Shown here one piece after another: positions 21,901 to 32,239 of a DNA stretch of 64,000 bases. The stretch spans positions 14,198,001-14,262,000 of the forward strand of contig JBHGNT010000020.1 in NCBI GenBank assembly GCA_043228905.1. Direction: 5' to 3'. Both the position numbers and the translations under genes were made by a program. Source of the DNA: Azolla caroliniana. Lineage: Eukaryota > Polypodiophyta. Numbering within the stretch: position 1 is the stretch's first letter; every line of letters starts with the position of its first letter. The notes under the pieces were generated by a model that did no database searches, was not told the DNA's origin, and saw nothing but the letters and a program-made list of their open reading frames with translations.

Positions 21901-23018
21901 TCAAACAGGCACCACGACAATGGTACAAGAAGTTCGACGACTTCATCCAATCGATCGGCTTCTCAAAAAGCGATGAGGACCATTGTCTTTTTACCAACAC
22001 AGCTCAAGATGGATCACCCATCTTCCTCATCATTTACGTGGACGACATGCTAATTTCTGGACGCCACGCGGGCGAACTTGCCGATCTCATTCGGCAACTG
22101 CGGTTGAAGTTTGCCATGAAGGACCTCGGTCCGGCACGACACATACTTGGCATGAAGATTAGTCGGCATCGCGATAAACGACATCTTTTTTTGTCTCAGA
22201 CCGACTATATCGGACGTGTCTTGGAACGCTTCAACATGCAATCAGCCAAATCTGCTTCAACCCCGCTCCCCATGAATCTTCGGCTCTCTCAGCGAGACTG
22301 CCCGACATCCGGTCCGGAGGGGGAAGATATGAAGTCGGTACCGTATGCACCGGCAGTCGGCTCCCTTATGTACCTGATGGTCGCGACACGGCCTGATATT
22401 TCTCATGCCGTAGGAGTCGTTAGCAGATTTATGCACAATCCTGGCCGATCGCATTGGAACGCAGTCAAGCATGTGTTCAGATATCTGGCTGGCACAAAAG
22501 ACCATGGCATTCTTTTCGGTCCGAACCGAACCTCAGGCGTAGTCGGTTACACCGACTCGGACTTCGCCGGCTGTATAGAAAGTCGGAAATCAACAACCGG
22601 ATACTGCTTCAAATTCGGCAATGGAGCAATCTCGTGGAAGTCGAAACTTCAGGAGTGCACAGCGACCTCAACGACCGAAGCAGAATATGTAGCTGCGTCC
22701 GACGCAGCAAAAGAAGCTTTGTGGCTCGGTCGGCTGGCGCACACGTTTCGACAAGTCGACCATGACTCGGCTCCAGTTGTCTACAGCGACAGTCAAGGTG
22801 CTGTTGCCTTGTCGAAAAATCCGGTTCACCACAACGCCTCCAAACATATCGACGTTCGATATCACTTCGTTCGGGACTGCGTCATTTCAGGGAAAATCGG
22901 TCTAGAGAAAATATCCACAACCGACAATGTCGCAGATGGAATGACCAAGTGTCTTTCGGCAGACCGCTTTCGGTTTCTTCGGTATCAGATGGGCGTAACG
23001 ACAAACCAGTCCGGTTAG
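18987..23018 (+). CDS. Inner copia Gag-Pol polyprotein, intact
   Basis: 1343 codons from the ATG at 18987 (a TTG precedes it in frame). Domains in order: Gag with KFDGSNFNFWKEQM near residues 13-26; zinc knuckle CNYCKKPGHIKADC from residue 236; protease with active Asp312 in LLDSGAS; GAG-pre-integrase LWHRRLGHLS; integrase with D501, D564 and E600 (the D,D35,E spacing holds); RT with LDVKTAFLHGDL and catalytic YVDDM at 1017-1021; RNase H with GYTDSDFAG (Asp1190) and TEAEY. All catalytic residues I checked are present and the frame has no stop. It is a single polyprotein with no visible gag/pol frameshift, as usual for Ty1/copia. The preceding 680-base leader is rich in TCGG/CCGA motifs. Confidence 0.95.
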   Translation: MASTSGSSEMSLRKFDGSNFNFWKEQMQDYLIVKGQIDPIENEEPPEGYKPIEWQKLDRIVRATIRMHLSESVYFTVQSCTTAFELWKTLSDTYEKKVAATKMFLIRRLYNLRMKESDSVQAHLNEYESISSQISSQGTAIEDELRAMILMSSLPSSWETFVTTVCNASTTAVKYSEVTSAILTEAARRKSFAKDSTDDAYVVQDSTDRSNIRGRDSSRPPNNQRRRSQSRDNRICNYCKKPGHIKADCRALKNKNDKSQKSDKKSGRHEEINYVSFSADVLPDDPNILSIENPVGSEVLLTTEESSTWLLDSGASFHVTPHRSQFRQYTIRHSDSVRVGNSQHCDIIGIGTVELNLAGGSTLVLHNVRHVPELSRPLISVGQLDEDGIRVGFSSGGWTLHRGNLLLARGPKIHSLYPLHVTLREGNLFLVDIPVSSLWHRRLGHLSKAGITHLSRAGYIPKLSFSDHQFCEHCQYGKQAAASHPTSAPRETRPLDLVHSDVCGPMPHQSLGGASYFVSFIDDSTRKVWAYPIRTKDRVFSIFSDWLAMVENQTDRKLKCFRTDNGGEFKSEEFVKFCRQRGIRREFTAPHSPEQNGIAERMNRTIQERIVSMLQHSGLSDGFWAEALLTAVHIINMSPSRPLGLQIPQELWIGSKPNYDKLRIFGCEAYALIPKDDRRKLAPRSRKCIFLGYGSDGEMGYRLWDPERRQIVRSSDVVFNESAMNPSVEKPIEVRRVTFSDVPTLQEGPALNTRSASRVAEPYTTDSDNPDSAQQNNPLSDHPTMIPDATSPIIPRRSERLSQPPERYSPGIFFTDAGEPTSYEEASTSVDSATWHLAMESEMHSIRANKTWDLVELPKNRRALPCKWVYRLKETSDSTTPKYKARLVAKGFRQEYGVDFDEIFSPVVKMTTLRFLLGVVAADNLELIQLDVKTAFLHGDLDEEIYMEQPKGFVATGQEHLVCRLRKSLYGLKQAPRQWYKKFDDFIQSIGFSKSDEDHCLFTNTAQDGSPIFLIIYVDDMLISGRHAGELADLIRQLRLKFAMKDLGPARHILGMKISRHRDKRHLFLSQTDYIGRVLERFNMQSAKSASTPLPMNLRLSQRDCPTSGPEGEDMKSVPYAPAVGSLMYLMVATRPDISHAVGVVSRFMHNPGRSHWNAVKHVFRYLAGTKDHGILFGPNRTSGVVGYTDSDFAGCIESRKSTTGYCFKFGNGAISWKSKLQECTATSTTEAEYVAASDAAKEALWLGRLAHTFRQVDHDSAPVVYSDSQGAVALSKNPVHHNASKHIDVRYHFVRDCVISGKIGLEKISTTDNVADGMTKCLSADRFRFLRYQMGVTTNQSG

Positions 23019-23211
23019 AGCCGGACACAGAGCAGGATGGTTCCCGACAACCGACATCAGTTCCTTAATGATCGGCTTCAACTGTTCCGACCCGACCAGT
23101 TCGGTCTTCTGCCTTCGGACCCTGCCGACTCAAACAAAGCTGATATGTCCGAGAACCTAAGTCTATACCTGTAATCTTCGATAACCCATGTATACGCCCA
23201 TTACGGGGGAG

Positions 23212-23499
23212 TGTCGAATACAAGTGTATAATGGACGTATTCACACTATCCCTTTGGGCCATTTGTGTAATTAGCATAAATGGTAGTTGCCCTAAGTCGG
23301 TCACTATATATAGTGACCTTGTAACCTTTTTGTAAGGTTGGGTGTTGTATTATTGTTTCTATTGAATAGAAAGTCTTTTGTGTGTGTGTGTCTCTCTCTC
23401 TCTCTCTCTGTGCAACGACCTAGAAACTGTCATACGCAGGTAAAGAACAGAATCGAATGCTTCTTGATCTTCCGCATCGACACGGCCTTGTCTCCAACA
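23212..23499 (+). repeat. 3' LTR of inner copia element
   Basis: 288 bp, TGTCGAATAC...CCAACA. It matches the 5' LTR except for the dinucleotide array (TG then TC, about 23380-23409) and an extra C near 23472. Confidence 0.95.
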
Positions 23500-23504
23500 G
23501 ATGT

Positions 23505-24657
23505 TCCCCCAGGTTTCGGTACAATTCAAACAATAGGTAAGGTTTGCAAACTTAGGAAGTCGCTTTATGGACTGAAGCAATCTCCTCGAGCCTGGTTCGA
23601 CAAGTTAAGAAGGGCTATGGTGGGTATGGGATACCAATAGACGAATGCAGACCATACAATGTTCTTTTGACAACACAAGGAGCATACTACATTGCTTGTT
23701 GTGTATGTGGATGATATAATTATCACGGGTAACGATGAAGGAGAAATTGCCCAACTGAAGATGCAATTGGGTAAAGAGTTTGAGGTGAAGGATCTAGGAT
23801 TGCTACGATACTTTCTTAGAATTGAGGTAGCTCGTGGAGCAGAAGGAGTTGTTCTATCTCAGCAGAAATATGTACTAGATCTTCTCAAAGAAACTGGAAT
23901 GTTGGGTTGTAGGCATGTAGCTTCTCCAATCGACCAAAAGATCAAGCTAACTGAACTTGCGGGAGAGAAAGTTAATCGTGAAAGGTATCAAAGATTGGTA
24001 GGTCGGCTAATTTATTTGACCCACACTCGTCCAGATATCTCATTTGCAGTAAGTGTGGTAAGTTGCTACATGCATGATCCGAGGAAAGATCATATGGATG
24101 CAGTGTACCATATTCTGAGATATCTCAAAGGTGCCCCAGGGAAGGGATTAATCTTCAGAAAACATGGTCATTTTAACATTGAGGGCTATTGTGATTCTGA
24201 TTGGGCCAGTTGTGCTGATGACAGGAAATCCACATTAGGATACTGCATGTTTGTTGGAGGCAATCTGGTCTCTTGGAAGAGTAAGAAACAATCAGTAGTA
24301 GCAAGTTCAACAGTCGAAGCAGAGTATAGAGCTATTGCTATAGGAGTTGCGGAGATGTTATGGCTACGAACTCTCCTAGTAGAACTTAAGGTGAATCAAG
24401 AAAATCAGATGATGCTGTGGTGTGACAATAAGTCAGCAATCAACATTGCCAACAATCCAGTACAGCACGATAGGACCAAACACATCGAAATCGACAGGTT
24501 CTTTATCAAGGAAAAGCTTGATAATGGAATATTAAAATTGATTCATGTTTCTACTGAACATCAAGTAGCAGATTGTCTTACAAAGGGACTTGGGCCAGTA
24601 AGTCTTACTAGATTGTGTGACAAGATGGGCTTAGTGGATATTTTTCGCCCATCTTGA
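23505..24657 (+). pseudogene. Outer copia pol, 3' part: RT and RNase H (broken)
   Basis: Resumes after the nested element with KSLYGLKQSPRAWFDKL. Stops occur at 23638 (TAG) and 23668 (TGA). From about 23692 a 321-codon frame contains the RT catalytic box VVYVDDIIITG and the RNase H motifs GYCDSDWASC and TVEAEYRAI, ending just before the polypurine tract. Only the stops and the upstream interruption inactivate it. Confidence 0.92.
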
Positions 24658-24664
24658 GGGGGAG

Positions 24665-24857
24665 TGTTGAGAATGTTTAAAAGTTATAACGGCCAGCCCA
24701 ACGGCTAGTTAGTTTCAACAGCTAGTTAGCCCAACGGCCAGATCTTGGTCTTGATAAAGAGGGACTTTCTCCTCATGTAAATAGAAAAGATCTCTGTATT
24801 TTTCTCCCACCTACCAATGTATATTACTGAACAAATGTGCTTTCTCATATTTCTTTA
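24665..24857 (+). repeat. 3' LTR of outer copia element
   Basis: 193 bp, identical in ends to the 5' LTR, with a 12-bp extra segment near 24691. It is followed by target duplication AATGA at 24858-24862. Confidence 0.93.
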
Positions 24858-24862
24858 AATGA

Positions 24863-26073
24863 TAACAAAAATTGTACAATCCATTAATCCATTTGTATAG
24901 TCCAATATTCACATCTATTAGACTACATGGATGAAGCCAATAACTTAATAAGAAACTTGCAGAATCCATCACTTTGATTCATTTGCATCATCCAATGTTT
25001 AAATCTACTAATGCTTCGGTTATCCTGATCTCTTCTTTTGTTGACCTGGTGAAACTATAAGCCTTGTATAATTTGGTTTCCTCCATTTGTAGCAACATAA
25101 GGGATTTAATAACTATCTAGGTCATTGTTTGTAGTAACTTAAGGGAGTTAATAACTGTCGAAGAGAGGTTGCAATCCTCCATATATTCGCCTTTGACTCC
25201 AAAGTATTTTACTAATGTACTATCCATCCCGAATTTGGATTGTGCCGTCCATTCATTGTTCACTTGTGCACCATGACTTCCAAGCTGTAATCCCCTACAT
25301 ATCTAATCAATTAATGTAGACTTGTGCACAATGATTTTCCAGTTGTGAAATCCCCCACATATTCAACTTTGACTACAAATTATTTTACTACTGATTTGTT
25401 TCATTGACCAAATAACTTAGTCATTTCAGCAGCACAACAAGACAATTCATTCAAAATAACAGATGAATCATGACGTAATACATTCAATACACTTGTGAAG
25501 CCACTACAAAGACAAGACAGAACTCACTTAAGAAGGGACGAATCCATGAGGTAAAATATTCTACACCCTAGTATTTTAATAGTGTACCACAACAAAACTT
25601 GCAAATTTTGGGTACCTTTTTATAGTCTTGCTACAGTTTTTCGCAGAGCTTACTTTTACAGTCAGCAAATTCAAATCCTTTTTACATTAGATAGCATATT
25701 CATATTTTTATTTTATTTCAGTTAGTTTTTCACCATTAGTTCTGACAAGGGTACATAAAACTTTAAAAGCTAGGAGGTCCCATGGGACATTTGGTATGGT
25801 AATCAACCATCATCCTCATTAAACACAAGCTTTTCCCAATGTAGGACTAACTGAACATAAATTAAAGAGTTCTCAGGTTTCAGCTTCCGAATATGTGAGA
25901 CATTCTTTTAAAGTACAAAAATTTGAAGACACCTCATGAGCTGTTTCGCAGGGACATTTAAAAAAATGTAATCATAGATGTTTGCTCTTAAACAGAAAAC
26001 TCTCGGGAGGGTTCCCTCTTCTGATCAGAACATAGAAAAAAAATAGAATATACCAATAACAAAAATCATAGAA
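24863..26073. other. Intergenic; remainder of tandem repeat, then PheRS 3' flank
   Basis: The first 150 bases continue the tandem repeat interrupted by the copia insertion. Phrases such as CCATTTGTAG...AACATAAGGGA and TTGTGCACCATGA recur loosely near 25085-25345. No gene seen. The end should include the 3' UTR of the minus-strand PheRS gene. Confidence 0.45.
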
Positions 26074-29000
26074 CTAAACTTGCAATCCAAGTCGGCAAAT
26101 AGCATTACTCTGAATCAACTTCAAATCCACCTGTAAAACAAAACAAAAACATCCCATAATAGTATCTACTAGTTCAGCAAATATAAATCATTTATCCAAG
26201 TTTCTCAAAAAGTTCACCTTGTGGCCAAAAAGATCTCGGATATTGTCAATACCATATAGAATCATCGTGGGCCTATAGAAAAGACATAAATTGTGTGATC
26301 AGCATCATAACATAAAGATAAAACAACACTATGTGTAACAATAAGATAAAACAGCTAGTTCAAATATGCATGTGACACACACAAGGGGTAGCCGTAATAT
26401 TACCTTTCAAGGGATAATCCCCAAGCAATAACAGAAACATCACTAGGTAGTCCCATTGGTTGAAGCATTTCAGGTCTAAATATGCCGGAATTGCCTACTT
26501 CCACCCATTTTTTCAGGGTCTCATGGTAGCTGTGCGTGAAGAAAAACCCCAAGACATCCATTCATTAAACTAACATTTGCAGAACTAAATAATAATCAGC
26601 ATGATGAGCACCTGAAAATTTCCATACTGGGTTCAGTATATGGATTATATGCTGGCTTGAAACGTAATTTTTTAATACCTGCATAAAGATCAAGACAACT
26701 TCAGATAAATTGCATAAGCACATATACCAGAACATTATTGAAGTTTCAGGAGCTCAAATCCCACCTAGTCGACTGAAGAAATCATGTAGGACACCCATCA
26801 GATCACCAAGTGTCAAACCTTTGTCACATATCAGCCCTGCAATAATTATTTCATATTTCAGATAATAGCAACATGTATTCCATGAGCTATCAAATTTTCA
26901 CATTATGTTACTATGTAATACTATTTGAACAACTCCAACTTGTATTATTATTTAAAACTTCAAATTAATAAGTAAAGAACTCAACTAATCACGAGTATGA
27001 AACATATTGTTCAGTCAGGCAAAGGCGCAGAAAACCCTAGAGCTGTCTTTTAACTCTAGCAAGTAACTGAACAGATGAGATGCCGTCTGAGTTCTGTGCT
27101 GATTGCTTAGCCTTTGTGACCAGATCAATACAAGGAATCTTCTATGGAGAGCTAGGATTGTGCAAGGGCCTATGATCCTCTAGGTAGCCCATCAAATCAC
27201 CAGATGGAGAAGCTTTCTACAAACCAGTAAAATAAGGGAATTTTGGCCAAAAGGATTATCAGCATCGGATTATTATTGGCATCATGTTGCCTTAGCTACG
27301 CATTTATTCTGCTACAAAGTAAATCCATCACAGCAATATGTTATTTATCGACCAAGAAACCTCTGTAATACATCACTTTATCTCAGCTTTTATTCCGAAG
27401 TTTGGAATCTTGTTTAGCCTATGTTATACCCAAGTTTCAATGCCTGTTTAGACTATTCAAGCCTATGTTACTGCCATCCATGTACCTAACTGAAAACAAT
27501 AGATTAATACCTTCAATCTGATGAAATTCCGCAAGATGTGTCCTGTCAACCGCCTCATTTCGAAAGACACGGTCAATGGAAAAATACTTCTTCGGAGTAA
27601 ATTCACCCTTTCAAAACACAAAATACATTTTCTGTAAACTGTTAAAATCACCATAAATCAAAGAAAAACTACATTATTGAAGAAAAGTGTAGGCATTTCC
27701 AACACCTGTGCCAATGCATAAAGCATTCTGGATGATACTGCAGTTGTATGTGTCCTTAATAAATTTTTATCTGCCTCCTCCCTCTTCCAATCATATCCAT
27801 ATCTACATCAGACAAGAAATTCAACTCATATGCGCATTTGCGCTATTTTGCAAGGTTCCTATTTTTTAACCTCTATATCTGGAACACTATTGTATCATAC
27901 CCTATAGAACCATAGCCACCAACTTCATGGACATCCTTGACCCTCTTCACATAATCCTCTGGAAGTCTTTGAGTATGTGCTGGAACTAAAGCCCAAAGAA
28001 GCTTTATGAAAAAAGAATTCAATAATGATTTAATTTCAAAGAACAGTAAAATGCAAGGTTTGCTTTACATTTTAAGAAAAAAGTATCATGTGAATCACGT
28101 GCTGGATGTTGTTGAGGCTGAAATAGTGCATCAAAATTCCAAAAACTAGTCATAGAAAGAATGTTTCAATTAGCAATTGAATTTACATGAACTTTGCAAT
28201 ATATAGAAATAACTTTCACCTGCTTTCCACAAAATTGTTTGTCGGCATTTCTTCGAAGCTGCAAAAATAGGAGCAATAAGTTCATTTTAACATTTTATAC
28301 ATAACCAGGTTCCAGTCCCCACACCATTATGCATTTGTTTTAAGTATTCCAACTTTCACAGACTCTTGAAACAGGAGGAAAAAACATGTAGACACTACAA
28401 TGATATACTGCTAGGACGATGAGAATAAGTAAAATTTATTCATTATTACACCAAGTGGTTATAGCCAATAATAGCATTACCCCATTTCAACAAATATCTT
28501 CTGAAACTGGGCTTTCACCTACATATTAAGATCCACTACGAAAGTGTTAATCAACATATCAACCTTTAACTTCAATGTCTAAGTAAGTAGAGATAAGTTG
28601 CATGAATATTGTATTATTGAAAACCTTCAGCAAAGGGTGAAGATGACCACATTCCAGTGGTTGTCCTAGAGCACTAAAATTGTATTCCTTAAACTCCAAA
28701 TTTTGCCAACTACCCCTGTATGAAACAAAGAATCGTCAGCATAACCATATATGAAAATCCATTAAGTCAAGGACTTTATGCAATGAAAACTGACTTACTT
28801 CTGTAGCATATCGCGTGTTAGCTCTGTTGCTGCTTTGATCCTTTGAGGAGCATATTTCAAGCCTTTAGAGATGGAAAACCAAATAGATGTCCTGTCGTGT
28901 TTTAACCATCATCGACCACACAATTATGCATCGTTTCCGAATAATAAAATTTTCTTTATTAAGAAAATACATAATACATACTGGCGCTTGATGAGAGTTC

Positions 29001-32000
29001 TTTTCTTCAACAAATCAATATCTTGGATTTCCTATACATGTGAACTTATGAGTCCAGAGGGGGCAATTGGTTTCTTAAATAACATATAGTCAACATAATT
29101 CTATGTAGCCTACCTCCCCATTTTTTATAGCAAGCAATTGCTCCCTGATTTTATCCTCCACATTCGCAACCTACAAAAATCTCTTTCTTTCTCCCTCTCC
29201 CAGTATGTCTTTGATTTCATTCTTCACATGATCCTTTAGGCTGAATTTTCCTGATAAACAAAGAAGTTGTACAGATTCACTTACCTTTCTCTTGATGATA
29301 GACACATTCCCTTCCTTTGATACTGTTAGCCATTTGTTTTTCATGGCATAGTTTTTACCGATGGAGAATACCTGCTTATCCATCTTTGCCTGCAAAAAGA
29401 ATTTAGAAATGTGCATCTCCCAGTTGTAAATACTTGTTTATCCAAGTTTTCTTCAGAATAGGCAGATATACCATTATGGATTTCAGAGATGTCCTTAAAT
29501 ATGGCAGAATCAACTAGCTTTGCTTCTAACAGTCCATGCTAGTTAATGTCAAATATTGCAGGAAGCATTGGATTCAAAGTTTAAGTGGATTCTGAAATTG
29601 TGAAGTGCGAATTAAACTGTTTCACGCATTGTTGTTAGGATACCTCTAATTCATCTTGTCGGATCCCTTCAGGTGGAATAGCTTCAAAGAGTTGAACCTC
29701 AGGTGAAGCTGAAATAGCATATTTCTCCCCTTCTTCTGTAAGAATCCAAAACTCCTTCTTGATTTCCTGTGATGGATAAGATGAAACCGTACCATAGAAT
29801 AAGGAACATAAACAAATCAAAGGCAGTTGAAAAGAGGGCAGGCAACTACTACAATGTATGTTCTTTGGTGTAATGAATATCCATGGATCATAAGGAGGAG
29901 CACCCCCAACAAGAGATAACATTTGAACATGTTTTCTCTTCTATGAGAATAGTAAATGAAATGAAACAATCCAATTCTGTGAATTTTACCAACTAATTTA
30001 GTCATACCGTTACAATAGTAGGTAGACCTTGAAAAAGATAAGAAGAGAACTATTTTCTCAATGAAACTAAAACTGATATGTGCTCAAAGAAGTTCCAAGT
30101 TGGCAGCTTTTTTGCACAAATTGTAGGGTAACTGGTGCATAGATGGAATGATAGATGTTCCTCTTATCTTTTTATTGAAATCCACCTTCTAAAAAGTAGA
30201 AATAGCTTTCTCTTATCTCAAAGTCAACCCAGTGGCTGCAAACTATCATGCCCTGCCATTTTCACCTCCTTGTATTACAGTTGACAAATCCAGTTCTTCA
30301 AGCAAGGGGGTTTGTGTACATATCACCCAATTTTCATATCCCGTTACCTTGTGGAGTAAACCAAAGCTTTGTCCAAGAGGTAGTGGCATCTCCTCCTTAT
30401 TTCATAAAAAAACAGGACAACAGCAATAATGATTCCACAACCCAGAAGACACAATTCACAGCTTCATTCTGACGTAGCTTTGCATGCATAACTGCCTATC
30501 TCAATCTATAAATTATGTAACAGGTCTTGACCTGCCCTATCATACTGTGGGGCATATGCAAGAAATGTGTATCCATATAAGAGGGCCTCATGATAAATCC
30601 ATCTGGTGACAAGTGTAAAAAGAGGGCCATCTTCCTACCACGACGCATTGTGGTACTGATCCACATTCTTTTATTATCTGATTTAATGATGACAGTCTGC
30701 ATCCCTCTATTATTTCCTACATTCGTCATGTTCAGGCATAAACAGCCCAAGCTTTATTGGAACAGAGGTAGGGCTTTTATAATCTAGGGCATATGCTTGG
30801 AACCATTCTTGCATTTCAGCAAGCCAGTAGTTTTGATTTGTATCTTTGCTTCAGGAGCTCCCAAATCTATCCAATACAAGACACTAACTGGAATCATGCT
30901 ATATTCACTATTAGTACTACTCCCATCTCAACCCATGCAGAAAATGATCAGGCTAGAGGTCTGTCCAAACCTCTCAAGTGTTCCATCCTATGAACTCTCA
31001 GTCCCCACGTTTCTGCCCCATAAAGAAGAGTCCCTATGACAGATCTATCCCCAAGTTTCTACCTGGTAGAAAAGAGTGAGTAGCCAGGTTCATGATTCTT
31101 GAACTATATATGCGCACATGGTCTTTCAAGTGCACAAAAGCTAACATCCAGAAGAAAGACAATCGCAGACAGCCATTTTAGAGAGAAAAAGCTTCTCAGC
31201 AATTGCATTCAAAGAAAGCGACGTCTATAACAGCAAGTGTCTGTACTACATTATGATCAGTGAAGATAATGTTCATGTCATTTCTCCAGGGTCCAAATGC
31301 CAACCACATTTGGAACTTCATTGCAGGCATCTAGGCCTTGTTCGTGAGAGTTCTTCTAGTGGATCTTATTTGGCACATTGACTTTTAACCTTTCAGTTTC
31401 TTCCAGATAATTGGGCATGCAGCCAATGCTTTTCCTTTACGATGGTCAACATAAGTTTCTAGCTGATTTTCATTATCCTTCGACAGGGGTCTAAATATGT
31501 AAGTTCACTCTGCTTTGCTAGTCTTCATCCGGCTTTTGTTGCTAGATTAGGTGATAATTTTCCGCTTAGTATTACAACATATCCGTTATGTACATTCTCC
31601 AATGTGAAGCTTGCAATGTGGTCTCATGTCTTTGATGTTTTTGAGGATGATCATGAGAAGTTGCATTGTTATTGCTAAATCGCAATAATACAATCATCTT
31701 TTACCAAGTCGATAGAGAGAGAGAGAGAGAGATCTTCTACTAGACAATCGAAAGTGAAAAACAAAAAGAAAGAAAGATAAAGAGAATTAAAAGAGGCATG
31801 ACACCGAGAGAGACAGAGAGGTAAATAGAAATATATCACATTCATCTACGAAAGAGAGGCATACCTTTGCGTCGATGAGGTTGAAACCATGAAGACTTTT
31901 GATGACATTGAGGAGTTCACCGTGGTCGAGATTCTGAGAGAGAGCGAAGTCTTGGGAGTTCGGGATCTCTCCGTCCGTCTGCAGATAACGTAAGACGCGA

Positions 32001-32029
32001 TCCTCTGCGGAGTCGCCATAGCTTCCCAT
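26074..32029 (-). CDS. FARSA: Cytosolic phenylalanyl-tRNA synthetase alpha subunit, 18 exons
   Basis: Catalytic subunit of the cytosolic PheRS (alpha-beta)2 enzyme, charging tRNA-Phe. Exons, 5' to 3' on the minus strand: 32029-31865, 29766-29644, 29389-29285, 29170-29114, 29031-28982, 28891-28799, 28715-28625, 28518-28481, 28258-28220, 28145-28069, 27985-27901, 27802-27706, 27607-27511, 26836-26765, 26678-26612, 26529-26404, 26272-26218, 26130-26074. All borders are GT-AG, and they sum to 1494 bases, 497 codons plus stop. The N terminus (1 to about 160) is the winged-helix tRNA-binding region; the rest is the class II core. Motif 2 ([18 protein letters not shown]) is at 355-372 and motif 3 (GLSLERPTM, Arg461) at 456-464; the C terminus is CRLGLQV. 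Length is as expected for eukaryotic alpha subunits. A GTG lies upstream in frame, but the ATG at 32029 is the sensible start. Intron 1 is 2.1 kb; exons of 38 and 39 bases are unusually small. Confidence 0.96.
29767..31864 (-). other. PheRS alpha intron 1 (2.1 kb)
   Basis: Large first intron without a convincing nested gene; chance ORFs at 30232-30472, 30496-30787 and 30797-31039 have no motifs. A (GA)n microsatellite lies at about 31711-31732. Large first introns often hold enhancers, but nothing specific is visible. Confidence 0.6.
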
Positions 32030-32120
32030 CTTCCACGCACACGCCAACACAGAGATCAGAGCAGAGCAGAACAGAGTGCCGCTTCTTCTGCTTCCGAGGG
32101 TTTTTCTTCGTAGCTATCAA

Positions 32121-32238
32121 TTTAGGGTTTTTGCTATTTGCGAGCGTACCCCTGCAATTATATTTTCCTTATTTCCCAAAATGCCCCACCCACACTTAGC
32201 CCCCCCCCCCCCCCCCCAATCAATAGCCCTTTTGGGCC
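32121..32238 (-). promoter_or_regulatory. PheRS alpha promoter: telo-box and site II
   Basis: Read on the minus strand, AAAAACCCTAAATT (telo-box, about 32120-32132) lies about 95 bases upstream of the ATG. A second AAAAACCCTC lies nearer the start (about 32096-32105). On the plus strand TGGGCC (32233-32238), a site II motif that is nearly symmetrical, lies about 205 bases upstream. Telo-box plus site II is the known combination in plant promoters of ribosomal-protein and other translation genes. Confidence 0.6.
32200..32217. repeat. Poly-C tract
   Basis: About 18 consecutive C bases upstream of the PheRS alpha gene (poly-G on the transcribed-gene sense strand), capable of forming a G-quadruplex. 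More C-runs follow near 32258 and 32425. Confidence 0.9.
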
Positions 32239-32239
32239 T

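Larger units (their letters stand above)
18007..23499 (+). mobile_element. Young, intact Ty1/copia element nested in the older one
   Basis: 5493 bp, flanked by the perfect target duplication GATGT (18002-18006 and 23500-23504). LTRs at 18007-18305 and 23212-23499 begin TGTCGAATAC and end CCAACA. They are near-identical; the differences I see are the length and type of an internal dinucleotide repeat and one single-base indel. The primer-binding site TGGTATCAGAGCC is at 18308 and the polypurine tract ACGGGGGAG at 23203-23211. A single uninterrupted gag-pol frame makes it a candidate autonomous, recently mobile element. It is visibly richer in CG dinucleotides than the decayed host element, as expected if it has had little time to lose methylated cytosines. 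Confidence 0.96.
14284..24857 (+). mobile_element. Older Ty1/copia element (host of a nested element)
   Basis: Complete LTR retrotransposon flanked by a perfect 5-bp target duplication AATGA (14279-14283 and 24858-24862). LTRs are 14284-14464 (181 bp) and 24665-24857 (193 bp). They begin TGTTGAGAATG and end TTCTTTA, and differ by one 12-bp indel and a handful of substitutions. The primer-binding site TGGTATCAGAGC (14465-14476) directly follows the 5' LTR, and a polypurine tract GAGGGGGAG (24656-24664) precedes the 3' LTR. Domain order is Gag, protease, integrase, RT, RNase H, so it is copia. Lesions show it is dead: frameshifts near 15140 and 16315; stops at 15603, 16796, 23638 and 23668; and a 5.5-kb insertion after 18006. 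Confidence 0.95.

Noticed and set aside
32030-32050. Upstream GTG extension of the PheRS alpha first exon
   Set aside because: The GTG at 32050 is not a plausible eukaryotic start; the ATG at 32029 gives the expected N terminus.
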